A stretch of 64,000 bases of DNA from Arthrobacter sp. FW305-BF8 (lineage in GTDB: Bacteria > Actinomycetota > Actinomycetes > Actinomycetales > Micrococcaceae), in contig NZ_CP084561.1 in assembly GCF_021789315.1 (NCBI RefSeq), positions 124,001-188,000 on the forward strand, in the 5' to 3' direction. Below the pieces are notes generated by a model. That model worked only from the letters and a program-made list of their open reading frames with translations. It was not told where the DNA came from and did not search any database. Positions 1-8,425 of this stretch are shown here, in pieces; the first letter of the stretch is position 1; each line of letters opens with the position of its first letter. The translations under genes and the position numbers were made by a program.

Positions 1-108
1 TCCCACGGCATAGGCACCGTTGGTGATCAGTTGCGTGAGCTGGGCAGCGACGGAGTCGGACACTCTAAGCCGCGCCACACGCTCGATCCTGCTTGTAGAT
101 TCGGTCAT
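1..108 (-). CDS. GntR/FadR-family transcriptional regulator, N-terminal fragment
   Basis: Only the first 36 codons lie in the window; the gene continues past the left edge. The visible residues (MTESTSRIERVARL, then RVSDSVAAQLTQLI) match the start of the winged-helix DNA-binding domain of GntR-family regulators, where an amphipathic first helix precedes the HTH. An AGAGGGA ribosome binding site lies 3 bases before the ATG. The gene is last in line on the minus strand after the sugar-transport genes. Operator-like sequences matching FadR-subfamily sites (TGGTC-N-GACCA) lie upstream of it and at four other places up to 8.3 kb, so it is the likely regulator of the whole cluster. The ligand-binding domain is not visible, so the FadR subfamily call rests on the operator type and context. 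Confidence 0.7.
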   Translation of the reverse strand, partial: MTESTSRIERVARLRVSDSVAAQLTQLITNGAYAVG

Positions 109-160
109 GATCCCTCTTTCGCCAACCCGAAAACGCTCGGTACATTCCTATGATACTGGT

Positions 161-176
161 CCGGTGGCCTGAACAC
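161..176 (-). promoter_or_regulatory. Operator-like site a, upstream of the GntR gene
   Basis: Reads CCGGTGGCCTGAACAC on the plus strand, one base off the shared motif CCGGTGGTCTGAACAC also found near 5291, 6258, 6436 and 8311. It lies about 50 bases before the regulator start, which suggests autoregulation. No good promoter hexamers were identified around this copy. Confidence 0.5.
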
Positions 177-281
177 CTGCCCATTCGGAAAGAGAGGACC
201 GGCGTGGCTGTGGGAAAAGTACAGCTTCACCCGACGAACCGTGGGAAGGGGCTTCACACCGAATCCCGATGGAGTGCGGGC

Positions 282-1439
282 TCAGTATGTTTTCTTCGGG
301 GCCATGATGCCGTTGATGTAAGAGGCATAAGTTTCGACGTTGTCCTTGGTCACCAGATGCGTCGTGATGTTGGAGATCTTGGGGACATAGTTGTTCAGGA
401 CCACGGACTGGAAGGCAGTGTCGATCATTCTGATTGCGTTATCGACGGAATTCACGTCCACTGTGGCCGTCAGTTTGCCGTTCCGGATCGCGTCCATGCC
501 CGAGAGCAGGCCATCCGCACCCACAATTACGATGCCTTGGGACCCGTCCCACTGTTTCAGTCCAGCAGCATCGACGGCCTGTGAGGCGCCGAGGGCCATG
601 TCTTCGTTTTCTCCATAGATGGCATTGATGTCCGGGTGTCGCGTGAGGAGGTCTTGGGCGGCGCTGAGTCCCTTGTCGCGCAAGTAGCCGCCGTCCGCCG
701 TTCCCACGACCTCGATGCCAGGGTTTTCGGCCAGGGCCTGGTTGAAGCCGATCAGCCGCGCCTTGGTCCAGTCGGAGCCCGAGGGACCCATGATCTGCAC
801 GATTTTGCCCTTGCCTTTAAGGGTATCCGCGATGAATTTTCCGGCCACATAGCCGGACTGTGCGCGGTTGTCGTAGCCAATATTGGAGACGGTGTTGATC
901 TGATCCACTGGATAGAGCTCGACTGGCTGGTTGAACTGGAAGATCTTGGTGCCGGCGTTCATGGCGTTCTTATAGACGCCCTGCATGGTGGCGAAGTTGG
1001 CGCCCGTGCAGATGAAGACGACGTCGAACTTGCGGCTTGTCCAGGTCTGGACGGTGCTGATCTGTTGTTCAACGGCGTTGAAGTTGCCGGTGGGGGATGA
1101 CTTTTCCCATTTCCATTTCACCCCGTAGAGGTCTTCCAGTTGCGCCATTCGCGTGAAGGCGGCGTTTTCCATCTGCGTGTAGTACTCGGACAGGACCGGA
1201 GGGGTGAATCCGACCTGGACGGTGCGCCCGTTGACGAGTTTTTTGAGGGCGTCGGTGAATTCGGCGCTGCCTTCGGCGCCGCTGCCTCCAGTGCCTCCAG
1301 CGGCGGCGGTCGACCCGCCAGGAGGAGTTGTGCAGGCAGTGAGAAGACCTAGCGTCCCCATCAGGGCGCCTGCCCCGAGAATGTTGCGCCGGGTGGCCCC
1401 TGACGTCCCATTCTCGTTTCGGGTCGGGGTTGTATCCAT
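282..1439 (-). CDS. Sugar ABC transporter substrate-binding lipoprotein (ribose-type)
   Basis: 385-residue binding protein of the periplasmic-binding-protein type 4 (RbsB-like) family. The N-terminus has a twin-arginine segment (TRRNILGAGA) followed by a lipobox-like LLTAC, so it is probably exported and lipid-anchored on the outer face of the membrane. The body shows the family pattern of alternating Rossmann-like segments, for example GPSGSDWTKARLIGF and YGENEDMALGA. The ATG at 1439 is chosen because AAAGGAG precedes it by 7 bases; the frame is open further upstream but without a ribosome binding site. It follows two permeases and an ATPase on the same strand and completes an RbsABC-type importer. 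The substrate is not deducible; the cluster suggests a sugar, polyol or sugar acid. Confidence 0.9.
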   Translation of the reverse strand: MDTTPTRNENGTSGATRRNILGAGALMGTLGLLTACTTPPGGSTAAAGGTGGSGAEGSAEFTDALKKLVNGRTVQVGFTPPVLSEYYTQMENAAFTRMAQLEDLYGVKWKWEKSSPTGNFNAVEQQISTVQTWTSRKFDVVFICTGANFATMQGVYKNAMNAGTKIFQFNQPVELYPVDQINTVSNIGYDNRAQSGYVAGKFIADTLKGKGKIVQIMGPSGSDWTKARLIGFNQALAENPGIEVVGTADGGYLRDKGLSAAQDLLTRHPDINAIYGENEDMALGASQAVDAAGLKQWDGSQGIVIVGADGLLSGMDAIRNGKLTATVDVNSVDNAIRMIDTAFQSVVLNNYVPKISNITTHLVTKDNVETYASYINGIMAPKKTY

Positions 1440-1551
1440 TGTATTTCTCCTTTGAAAGTCAGGCAGGGGTGCGGTGCGGTTGTTTGACGGGGGAGCGGGA
1501 TCACTAGCAGCCGGTAGCGCTAGCGGGTCCCAGGCTTCGGGCAATAGTGGA

Positions 1552-2619
1552 TTAGCTCAAGGCCTGTGTGGGCATCGCTGAGGGTGCCGATTCTTGCTGT
1601 TGCTGCGGGGATTGTTCGATTTCCGCGCTGTTCTGACGCTGCTGGAAGTAGGCGGTAATGCGGTCGAGAAGTACGGCAAGCAGCAGGATGATTCCAGTGA
1701 CGACCTGCTGCCATTCGGACTTGACGCCAGCAATGTTCATGGCGTTTGCGATCAGGGTAATGGTCAGGGCGCCGAGAATCGCGCCCACCATCCGGCCGCG
1801 GCCTCCGGTAAGGGCGGCGCCACCGATGATTGCGGCCGTGATGGCCAGGATTTCATAGCCCGTCCCGAGAGTCGGGGCCACGTTGGTGGCCCGGCCGGCG
1901 AGTATGACTCCGGCGAGTCCGGCACACCCACCGCTTACGACATAGGCGAATGTTTTCACCTTCGAGACTGAAATACCCGAGAGTCGGGCCGCGTCCGGGC
2001 TGCCTCCGATGGCGTACAGGTAGCGTCCGATGACCGATTTGCGCAACATGAAGGAGACGAGGATGCACAGGATGACCGCAACGATGATCGGAACACTGAT
2101 GATGCCGCCGAGCTTGACCTGGCCACCGACGATCCTGTACTCCGGGGTCATGTAGCGGGTGAAGGGCGTTCCCTTGGTCCAGAGGAACAGCACGCCCCGT
2201 GCTACACCCAGCATGGCGAGCGTGGCAACAAAATCGGGCAGCCCTAGCTTCGTGATCATCAGTGAATTCAGCAGGCCGCAAACGAGACCGCAGCCAATGC
2301 CCGCTAACAATGCGAGTGGAAAAATGAGCCCTTGGTTGATCAGGAAGGCCGCTACACCGGCCGAGAGGCCCATGACCGAACCAACGGAAAGGTCGATTCC
2401 ACGCGCGATGAGCACGATCGTCATGCCGAGAGCGAGAAGCAGCACGAAGACCGCCTGGTTTGCTATGTTTTCCCAGTTGCCGAAACTGAGGAATGACGGT
2501 GCAACGAATGTCATCGCGATGATGAACAGGATGAGCAGGGCCACCAGGCCGGATCCGGGCTTCGCGAGGAGCGTTTCGATCCGGTTGCCGAGGGTGGGTG
2601 CGTTCAGGGGAGAAGACAT
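1552..2619 (-). CDS. Sugar ABC transporter permease (RbsC family)
   Basis: 355-residue polytopic membrane protein of the branched-chain/ribose permease family (BPD_transp_2). The hallmark GIDLSVGS follows the second or third hydrophobic segment, and the cytoplasmic loop AIGGSPDAARLSGI that contacts the ATPase is present. About nine hydrophobic segments can be counted. The start at 2619 (MSSPLNAPT) has a GAGG ribosome binding site inside the 3' end of the preceding permease gene, 8 bases away, so the genes are co-translated. The C-terminus ends in a Gln/Ser-rich tail. It pairs with the next permease to form a heterodimeric channel. Confidence 0.92.
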   Translation of the reverse strand: MSSPLNAPTLGNRIETLLAKPGSGLVALLILFIIAMTFVAPSFLSFGNWENIANQAVFVLLLALGMTIVLIARGIDLSVGSVMGLSAGVAAFLINQGLIFPLALLAGIGCGLVCGLLNSLMITKLGLPDFVATLAMLGVARGVLFLWTKGTPFTRYMTPEYRIVGGQVKLGGIISVPIIVAVILCILVSFMLRKSVIGRYLYAIGGSPDAARLSGISVSKVKTFAYVVSGGCAGLAGVILAGRATNVAPTLGTGYEILAITAAIIGGAALTGGRGRMVGAILGALTITLIANAMNIAGVKSEWQQVVTGIILLLAVLLDRITAYFQQRQNSAEIEQSPQQQQESAPSAMPTQALS

Positions 2620-2627
2620 GTCTGGCC

Positions 2628-3635
2628 TCACTGGGCGTTCTGGGTTGCGGCCGCTGCCGGGGACACCGGGCGCAGCGTGGACTGCAGCCATTTTTGGGCG
2701 CCGCGGTCGAAGGCTACCGCGGCCACGATGGCCGCGCCGGTCACGATCGAGAACCAGAGCGGGTCGACCCCGATCAGTTGCAGGCCGCGGCTGAGGATGG
2801 ATAGGAAGAAGGCCCCGAGGGCAGCGCGCCAGATGCTTCCGCGGCCACCGGCGAGGGCTACTCCGCCCACTACGCACCCGGCGATCGCTGTCAGCTCATA
2901 ACCGCCCCCGAGTCCGGGCTGGACAGAGTTGAGGTGGGATGCCAGGAGCACTCCACCGATGCCGGCAATGATTCCGGAGATGGTGAAGACCGAGAACTTG
3001 GTCCTGCGCACGCTGACGGCGGCCAGGTACGCTGCGTTCGGGTTGATGCCTACGGCGTAGATCGTCCGTCCGAAGGGTGTTTTTGTGAGCGCGACCTCCA
3101 GGATGAGCAGGATAACCGCTGTGATTAGCACCCCTGTCGGGATCCCCGCGATTTTTTCTCCCGCGAGGGCGAGGAAGGAACTGTCCGCGGTTCCGGTGAG
3201 CTGCGTATGGGACGTGAAGACCTGCAGCACACCAGCCCCGATGCTCAGTGTCGCCAGCGTGACGATAAAGTCGCTGACGCCCAGCCCTGCCACGAATGCC
3301 CCGTTTACGAGCCCGAAGATCAGCCCGGTGGCAACACCGGCAAGTACAGCGAGGACGGTGGGCGCACCGTTCATGGTGGCGAAGAGAGTTGCGGCCGCGC
3401 TCAGGCCGATGTTGGAGCCGATGGACAGGTCGATTCCGCCGCTGATCAGGACGAAGGTCAGGCCGGCGGCCAGCAGCACTGCGGAAACGGATTCGACGAA
3501 GGTGTTGTAAATATTGTCGGGGCTAAGGAAATACGGCGATGCGAGGGCAAAGTAAACGCACATGATCAGGAAGACGATCGAAACGGCGACGCCGTCAATC
3601 GCCAGTACTCGTGATGAACGCTGGAAGATGCTCAT
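2628..3635 (-). CDS. Sugar ABC transporter permease (RbsC family)
   Basis: 335-residue membrane protein with the family motif GGIDLSIGSNIGL and the coupling-loop sequence AVGINPNAAYLAAVSV. Its ATG overlaps the stop of the ATPase gene by four bases (ATGA), a usual sign of translational coupling. The C-terminal tail is Ala-rich and cytoplasmic. With the 1552-2619 product it forms the membrane part of the importer. Two different RbsC-type permeases in one transporter is common in actinobacterial sugar systems. Confidence 0.92.
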   Translation of the reverse strand: MSIFQRSSRVLAIDGVAVSIVFLIMCVYFALASPYFLSPDNIYNTFVESVSAVLLAAGLTFVLISGGIDLSIGSNIGLSAAATLFATMNGAPTVLAVLAGVATGLIFGLVNGAFVAGLGVSDFIVTLATLSIGAGVLQVFTSHTQLTGTADSSFLALAGEKIAGIPTGVLITAVILLILEVALTKTPFGRTIYAVGINPNAAYLAAVSVRRTKFSVFTISGIIAGIGGVLLASHLNSVQPGLGGGYELTAIAGCVVGGVALAGGRGSIWRAALGAFFLSILSRGLQLIGVDPLWFSIVTGAAIVAAVAFDRGAQKWLQSTLRPVSPAAAATQNAQ

Positions 3636-5242
3636 ACTGCTACCGCTCCTCGGGTTGCCAGAGAGATAATTCGTTCGCCGAGTTCGCTGGTTTCGGAGGC
3701 TGTTTCGTCACGGCCGGTGCTCTCAAGTTCGCCCACTATGGTTCCTTCCCGCATCACGGCGATTCGGTCGGATACGCGGATCAGTTCGGGCAGTTCGGAG
3801 CTGATTACGATTGCCGCGCCTCCCTGGTCAACGAAGTCGTAGATCAGCCGGTAGACCTCGGCTTTGGCGCCGACATCGATGCCTTGGGTGGGCTCATCGA
3901 AAATAATCAGATCGGGTTCGGTGAAGAGGCAGCGCGCGATGACGACCTTCTGCTGGTTCCCCCCACTGAGATTGCGGATTTTTTCCTGTACGGAGGCCGT
4001 CTTTACGCCCAGGTCACTGACGTATCTTTTCGCGGTTGCCGTCTCCCGGCCGCCGCGGAGGAACAAGCCCGCAGCGGCTGTCCTGTTCAGGTCCGAGATT
4101 GTGATGTTCCGCTTGATTGAGAAGTCGCCGAGAATAGCGTGGGTTTTCCGCTCTTCAGGCACGTAGGTGATGCCTCTCTGGCGGGCGTCACGAGGATTGC
4201 GGATGACCAGGGGGCGGGAATGCAGGAAGATGGTTCCTGAGTCCGGGCGGTCGGCGCCCAGGATGACCATGGCAGTTTCGGTCCGGCCCGCACCGGCGAT
4301 TCCGGCCAGTCCGAGGATCTCTCCCCGTCGGACGGAGAGGCTGACGTCATGAAGAAGGGGGTGACGGGTGATTGAATCCAGCCGCAGGACCTCGTCGCGG
4401 GCGCCGGTGAAGCCGTGGACCCTTCCTTCCTCGACGATCTCTTCCCGTGCTGCCAGGTTGGATCGCCCGACCATGAGCCGGACGAGCGATTCGGCAGTCT
4501 GTCCGGCAGGGTCCACGGTTGCCACGAGCTGGCCATCGCGGAGCACTGTGATGGTGTCGGCCAGTCCGAAGAGCTCATCGAGACGGTGTGTGACCCAGAG
4601 CAGGGAGATTCCCCTCTGGCGTAGCTGGCGCATGTAGCTGAACAATGTGAGGCGTTCGTGATCGGCCAAGCCGGATGTTGGTTCGTCCAGGATCAGGACC
4701 TGCGTCCGGAAGGCCAATGCTTTGATGATCTGCACGACGTGCTGCTTAAGGGCTCCGAGGGCTTCAACCGGGACCTTAATGTCGTGGTCGGTGAGACCGA
4801 ACTCATGCGCGAGTTCAAGTACACGGGAGCGCATTTCTTTTTCGTCGAGAACCCCGGCGACCCGGTTTCTGCCAGTGATAAGTTCACGGCCGAGGAAAAT
4901 GTTCTCCACGGCGGTGAGATTCGGGGCAAGTGACTGTTCCTGGTGGACTGTTGAAATGCCGAGGTCCTGGGCATCCCGGGGGCTCCCGATGGTGACTTCG
5001 GAGCCGGCAACCCGGACTGTTCCGGCCGTAGGGGACACCGTTCCGGAAAGGATGTTAATCAGCGTCGACTTTCCGGCGCCGTTCTCGCCAAGTAGCCCGT
5101 GGATTTCGCCGGGGCGCAGATCGATGTCGACGTTGGCCAGGGCCACGACGCCGGGGTAGACCTTCCCGACTCCGCGTACGGACACAATGGGATGATCGGC
5201 AGTTCCGGCCGCGCCGCTTAGGGAGTTTTCGTTGTTGTTCAT
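3632..5242 (-). CDS. Sugar ABC transporter ATP-binding protein, two ABC domains (RbsA family)
   Basis: 536-residue protein with two tandem ATPase domains. Domain 1 has Walker A GENGAGKST (residues 52-60) and Walker B LILDEPTSGL. Domain 2 has a degenerate Walker A (GIAGAGRTE) but a good signature (LSGGNQQKV) and Walker B (IIFDEPTQGID). This asymmetry is normal for RbsA/MglA proteins. The ATG at 5242 has a GAGG ribosome binding site. It is the first gene of the transporter operon (ATPase, permease, permease, binding protein), and an operator-like site lies about 50 bases upstream. Confidence 0.94.
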   Translation of the reverse strand: MNNNENSLSGAAGTADHPIVSVRGVGKVYPGVVALANVDIDLRPGEIHGLLGENGAGKSTLINILSGTVSPTAGTVRVAGSEVTIGSPRDAQDLGISTVHQEQSLAPNLTAVENIFLGRELITGRNRVAGVLDEKEMRSRVLELAHEFGLTDHDIKVPVEALGALKQHVVQIIKALAFRTQVLILDEPTSGLADHERLTLFSYMRQLRQRGISLLWVTHRLDELFGLADTITVLRDGQLVATVDPAGQTAESLVRLMVGRSNLAAREEIVEEGRVHGFTGARDEVLRLDSITRHPLLHDVSLSVRRGEILGLAGIAGAGRTETAMVILGADRPDSGTIFLHSRPLVIRNPRDARQRGITYVPEERKTHAILGDFSIKRNITISDLNRTAAAGLFLRGGRETATAKRYVSDLGVKTASVQEKIRNLSGGNQQKVVIARCLFTEPDLIIFDEPTQGIDVGAKAEVYRLIYDFVDQGGAAIVISSELPELIRVSDRIAVMREGTIVGELESTGRDETASETSELGERIISLATRGAVAV

Positions 5243-5290
5243 TCCAACCTCATCGTCGAAATTGTTTCCGTGTGGTGGTATCCCGGTAAC

Positions 5291-5306
5291 CCGGTGGTCT
5301 GATGAC
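5291..5306 (-). promoter_or_regulatory. Operator-like site b, upstream of the transporter operon
   Basis: CCGGTGGTCTGATGAC on the plus strand matches the shared motif at 13 of 16 positions. It lies 49-64 bases before the ATPase start, where a repressor site would be expected. No convincing -35/-10 pair was found at this copy. Confidence 0.5.
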
Positions 5307-5385
5307 TTAGCGTGAACCTGAGGCGCAAGGTAGCCGGGAACGCCGGTTGTCGAGAATTGGAAAGCAGTTAGGAGAAGCTGCCGAG

Positions 5386-5419
5386 GGTACGTCCCGCCTA
5401 GTAGCCGGCGGGACGTACC
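5386..5419 (-). terminator. Hairpin after the cysteine hydrolase gene
   Basis: Perfect 13-bp stem (GGTACGTCCCGCC / GGCGGGACGTACC) with an 8-base loop, 18 bases after the hydrolase stop. No T-tract follows, as with several hairpins here. It may end transcription or stabilise the 3' end, and it separates the hydrolase from the transporter operon. Confidence 0.55.
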
Positions 5420-5436
5420 AGTGAATCAAAGAGCGC

Positions 5437-6141
5437 TTAGACGGCGTCGATGAGTTCGAGGAATTCTTTGCTCGTGCGGACGTCGCCGTGGTTGGCCTGA
5501 ATGTTCCTCAGCGCCTCCCAGTGCTGGCCATAGCCCAGCGGATCGTCCTGCCCCGAGGGGATGGCAGCACAGGTGTCAGCGAGAGTTATGATCTTGAAGT
5601 CCTGGTTCGCTCCGTCGATGGCGGTGGCAATCTGGCAGTTGCCCGTGGAGAGGCCGGCAATCACCAGCGTGTCGGCGCCCGCACGGCGCATGTACTCTGT
5701 CAGCGGCGTGCCGTAAAACGATGAGAAACGGTGCTTGCGGATCACCGGTTCGTCATCCAGCGGCTTGAGTTCGTCGACGAGCTCATCACCGCCATTGCCC
5801 CAGGAACCCGGGAAGCTGCCGAGCTGGCCTTCGAGGCCCCATTTGACGTCGGCGTAGCCAGCGTCCTTACCATCCCCGCGGAGACCCCAGAGTGACCACA
5901 CGACAGGGATGCCCTTCGCACGGCAGGCTTCAAGCACGTTCTTGACCGGCTCGATGGTGTCCTTGCCCTCCGGCGCGCCTCCGACACTGGGAATGTACAT
6001 CGCGCCGCCGGGCTCCGCACACGCCTTCTGCATGTCGAGTACAAGCAACATCGTCTTTTTGGGATCGATGGTCGGAGCAAGGTAGCGCGAACGGTCGATG
6101 ACCTTGTCGATGTTTTCGTAGGTGTAGTCCAGTGAAGACAT
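5437..6141 (-). CDS. Isochorismatase-like cysteine hydrolase
   Basis: 234-residue protein of the isochorismatase/nicotinamidase-like superfamily, which hydrolyses amide, carbamoyl or ester-like bonds through a Cys-Asp-Lys triad. All three are visible: Asp36 in LVLDMQ, Lys136 in VIRKHRFS and Cys169 in STGNCQIA. The ATG at 6141 follows a short AAGGAG sequence. It has its own strong promoter with an operator on the -10 (6258-6298) and is divergent from the DhaK-like gene. In this cluster it probably removes an amide or similar group from the imported substrate or an intermediate, but that is inference. The exact substrate cannot be read from sequence. Confidence 0.85.
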   Translation of the reverse strand: MSSLDYTYENIDKVIDRSRYLAPTIDPKKTMLLVLDMQKACAEPGGAMYIPSVGGAPEGKDTIEPVKNVLEACRAKGIPVVWSLWGLRGDGKDAGYADVKWGLEGQLGSFPGSWGNGGDELVDELKPLDDEPVIRKHRFSSFYGTPLTEYMRRAGADTLVIAGLSTGNCQIATAIDGANQDFKIITLADTCAAIPSGQDDPLGYGQHWEALRNIQANHGDVRTSKEFLELIDAV

Positions 6142-6257
6142 TTGTTCTCCTTGTTACAGGGCGGCAGCATTGCCGGCACCCAGGGTTTTCCGCGGTCGCG
6201 GCCTTCAAGCCTTACCGGACCTTGTTCCTGCCGCATGTGAGCTGGATGGCAGGTGAT

Positions 6258-6298
6258 CCGGTGGTCTGAACACTACGAGACGCAAAATCCGCTGTCAA
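6258..6298 (-). promoter_or_regulatory. Promoter of the cysteine hydrolase with overlapping operator c
   Basis: On the minus strand, TTGACA (6298-6293) is followed after exactly 17 bases by TAGTGT (6275-6270). The operator CCGGTGGTCTGAACAC (6258-6273, plus strand reading) overlaps the -10 and the likely start point. A bound regulator would block RNA polymerase, so repression is the likely mode. The same layout occurs at 8286-8326. Confidence 0.75.
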
Positions 6299-6435
6299 TA
6301 CTTTTCCATGTTTTCTACAAGGGGGCGCTGGATCGCCGGGCACATCCGGCCCGTGGAGGATCTTGTGACGCAAGTCCTCTTCATCACGCGGCCAGGGCAG
6401 GGGATTGACGCGGGCGTCTTTCTAGGGAAAGCTGT

Positions 6436-6451
6436 CTGGTCAGACCACCCG
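6436..6451 (+). promoter_or_regulatory. Operator-like site d, upstream of the DhaK-like gene
   Basis: CTGGTCAGACCACCCG. It contains TGGTCAGACCA, a perfect palindrome of the FadR-subfamily type (TGGTC-N-GACCA), and is the most symmetric of the five sites. It lies 75-90 bases before the DhaK-like start. TTGACG at 6405-6410 is a possible -35, but no clear -10 at normal spacing was found. Confidence 0.65.
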
Positions 6452-6525
6452 ATCATCAAGCCACCGGCACCGCTGGCTGCAATGCGGAAGTACACGGGCT
6501 GGCGCCGGAGGTAAAAGGAAGGCAA

Positions 6526-7527
6526 ATGAAAAAATTTTTGAATGAACCATCAGCTGCGGTGGATGACTACGTGACGGGACTTGTGGGAGCGCACCGGGAG
6601 ATTCTGGAGTGGGACTGCACGAACCGGGTACTTCAACGCCGGGAGGACCCCCCTTTTCCGAAGGTCGGCCTCGTGGGGGGCGGCGGTTCAGGCTGCGAAC
6701 CCACACATACGGGTTTCGTCGGTTACGGGATGCTTGACGCCGCCGCACCTGGGCAGATCTTCACGTCACCCGTCCCAAACCAAATCGTGGCCGCTACCCG
6801 CCGCGCAAATGCGGGAAGAGGAGTGCTCCACATCATCAAAAACTTTACGGGTGAGGTGATGAATTTCGGGATGGCTCAGGAGATCCTGTACTTCGAAGAC
6901 ATCCAGGTGGCCCAGGTTGTCGTCAATGATGATGTCTCGATCCCGGACGACGGGGAAACGGCTGGACGACGGGGGCTCGGGGCCACGGTCCTTGTTGAAA
7001 AGATTGCTGGCGCTGCCGCGGAGGAGGGCAGGGAACTGTCAGAGGTGCTGGCCGTTGCCCAGAAAGTGATCGGCCGCTCAGGAACGTTCGCGGTTGGACT
7101 CTCCTCGTGCACTCCTCCTGCACGCGGAAAACCGGTGTACGAACTTGCCGAAACGGACATGGATCTGGGTATCGGCATTAGCGGTGAACCGGGACGTGAA
7201 CGGGTCCCGATGGCCAACGCCCGGGAGATTGCGCGTCTGATGGTCAACGAGGTCCTGTCCGACCTCATGCCGAAGGACGGGGGTGACCTTCTCATGCTGG
7301 TCAACGGGATGGGAGCCACGCCGCATCACGAGCTTTATCTTCTCGCGGGAGAACTGGCTGCGGCGGCAGAGGCGCGCGGCGCCTGCGTCACACGTCAATT
7401 GGTGGGAAATTTCGTGACTTCCCTCGATCAGGCGGGCGCCGCAGTAACCTTCCTTGAACTCGACCAGGAGCTAAAAGACCTATGGGATGCTCCGGTCCAA
7501 ACAGCCGCATTGCGGTGGGGACGATGA
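6526..7527 (+). CDS. DhaK-like kinase subunit with altered active site
   Basis: 333-residue homologue, full length, of the dihydroxyacetone-binding subunit DhaK. Clear landmarks are GGGGSGCEP, IIKNFTGEVMNF, TAGRRG, GISGEPG, NGMGATP and the final LWDAPVQTAALRWG. The E. coli enzyme uses His56, Asp109 and His218, the last binding dihydroxyacetone covalently. Here they are Cys57 (codon TGC), Glu110 (GAG) and Ser219 (AGC). All three changes are in otherwise well-conserved motifs and the frame is intact, so this is not decay. A different ketose or keto-acid substrate, bound non-covalently, is likely. AAGGA precedes the ATG at 6526. It overlaps the DhaL gene by four bases. No DhaM phosphodonor gene lies in the window. 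Confidence 0.88.
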   Translation: MKKFLNEPSAAVDDYVTGLVGAHREILEWDCTNRVLQRREDPPFPKVGLVGGGGSGCEPTHTGFVGYGMLDAAAPGQIFTSPVPNQIVAATRRANAGRGVLHIIKNFTGEVMNFGMAQEILYFEDIQVAQVVVNDDVSIPDDGETAGRRGLGATVLVEKIAGAAAEEGRELSEVLAVAQKVIGRSGTFAVGLSSCTPPARGKPVYELAETDMDLGIGISGEPGRERVPMANAREIARLMVNEVLSDLMPKDGGDLLMLVNGMGATPHHELYLLAGELAAAAEARGACVTRQLVGNFVTSLDQAGAAVTFLELDQELKDLWDAPVQTAALRWGR

Positions 7528-8174
7528 AAATGACGACGGACACCAACCTGACAAGAATCGACCTGGAGCGGTGGATCCTGGATTTCGCAGACCAGATCAT
7601 CCAACAGCACCTCATCCTCAGCGATCTGGACGCCGCCAGCGGTGACGCAGATCACGGCTCGAACATGGAGCGCGGAATGTCCGCACTGCTCAAATCCGTG
7701 CCTGATTGGGACGGAGCCGCGACTCCAGGGGAGTTCCTCAAGGATGTCGGCATGCATATCGTTTCCTCTGTCGGAGGGTCCAGTGGTGCGCTCTACGGAA
7801 CCATCTTCCTTCGGATGGCAAGAGCGGTGGGCGGCGCGCCGACTATCAGTCCGGGACTGCTGTCAGATGCCTTTGAAGCGGCCGCCCAAGGCGTCAGTGA
7901 GAGAGGCAAAGTAAAACAGGGGGACAAGACCATGTTCGACGCCCTGGCGCCGTCCGTCCAAACACTGAAGGCGAAGTTGAAGGAAGAGAAGTCCTTGTCA
8001 GAGGCCCTGACGTCGGCGGCGACTGCCGCTGAAGCCGGCCGTGACGCGACTTCCGACATGGTCGCCCGCAAGGGCAAATCCAGCTACGCGCGGGAAAACT
8101 CCAGAGGGTTCATTGATCCCGGGGCCGTGTCCGTTGCCATGCTGATCCGCTCGGCGGCCCGAACACTGGCCTGA
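7524..8174 (+). CDS. DhaL-like nucleotide-binding kinase subunit
   Basis: 216-residue DhaL-family protein that would carry the nucleotide and two Mg ions and pass phosphate to the substrate on the DhaK-like partner. The three metal-binding aspartates are present (Asp36, Asp41, Asp43 in SDLDAASGDADHGSNM), as are SVGGSSGALYG, QGDKTMFDALAP and the C-terminal RKGKSSY...DPGAVS. The start is the ATG at 7524, which overlaps the DhaK-like stop as ATGA. Unlike its partner it shows no active-site change. Single-gene actinobacterial kinases fuse K and L and use ATP; split pairs usually need DhaM, so the phosphate donor here is open. Confidence 0.9.
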   Translation: MKMTTDTNLTRIDLERWILDFADQIIQQHLILSDLDAASGDADHGSNMERGMSALLKSVPDWDGAATPGEFLKDVGMHIVSSVGGSSGALYGTIFLRMARAVGGAPTISPGLLSDAFEAAAQGVSERGKVKQGDKTMFDALAPSVQTLKAKLKEEKSLSEALTSAATAAEAGRDATSDMVARKGKSSYARENSRGFIDPGAVSVAMLIRSAARTLA

Positions 8175-8285
8175 ACCAAGGGCAGGCGTTCAGGCCGCCG
8201 CCGTCCGGCCCCGTCGGTATACGCGAGGGCCAGCCCGGTCGTGCCGTTCATTCCTTCAGCTCAGCGCTACCGAGGTGCCAAAACC

Positions 8286-8326
8286 TTGACACCGATGAGC
8301 AAATGCGGCAGAGTTCAGACCACCTG
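8286..8326 (+). promoter_or_regulatory. Promoter of the DJ-1/GMC operon with overlapping operator e
   Basis: TTGACA (8286-8291), 17 bases, CAGAGT (8309-8314), with the operator directly following: GAGTTCAGACCACCTG (8311-8326; the complement reads CAGGTGGTCTGAACTC). The geometry is the same as at the cysteine hydrolase promoter, where the operator also starts at the end of the -10. About 120 bases of leader separate it from the DJ-1 start. Confidence 0.7.
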
Positions 8327-8425
8327 ATAACCGGATGATTGGTGCGGGAAGGTCCATCAAGGCCAGCAACTCCCGCCCAGTCCACTTGGGGTACCACCTG
8401 AGGACCCTTGATCCCGATATCTGCA

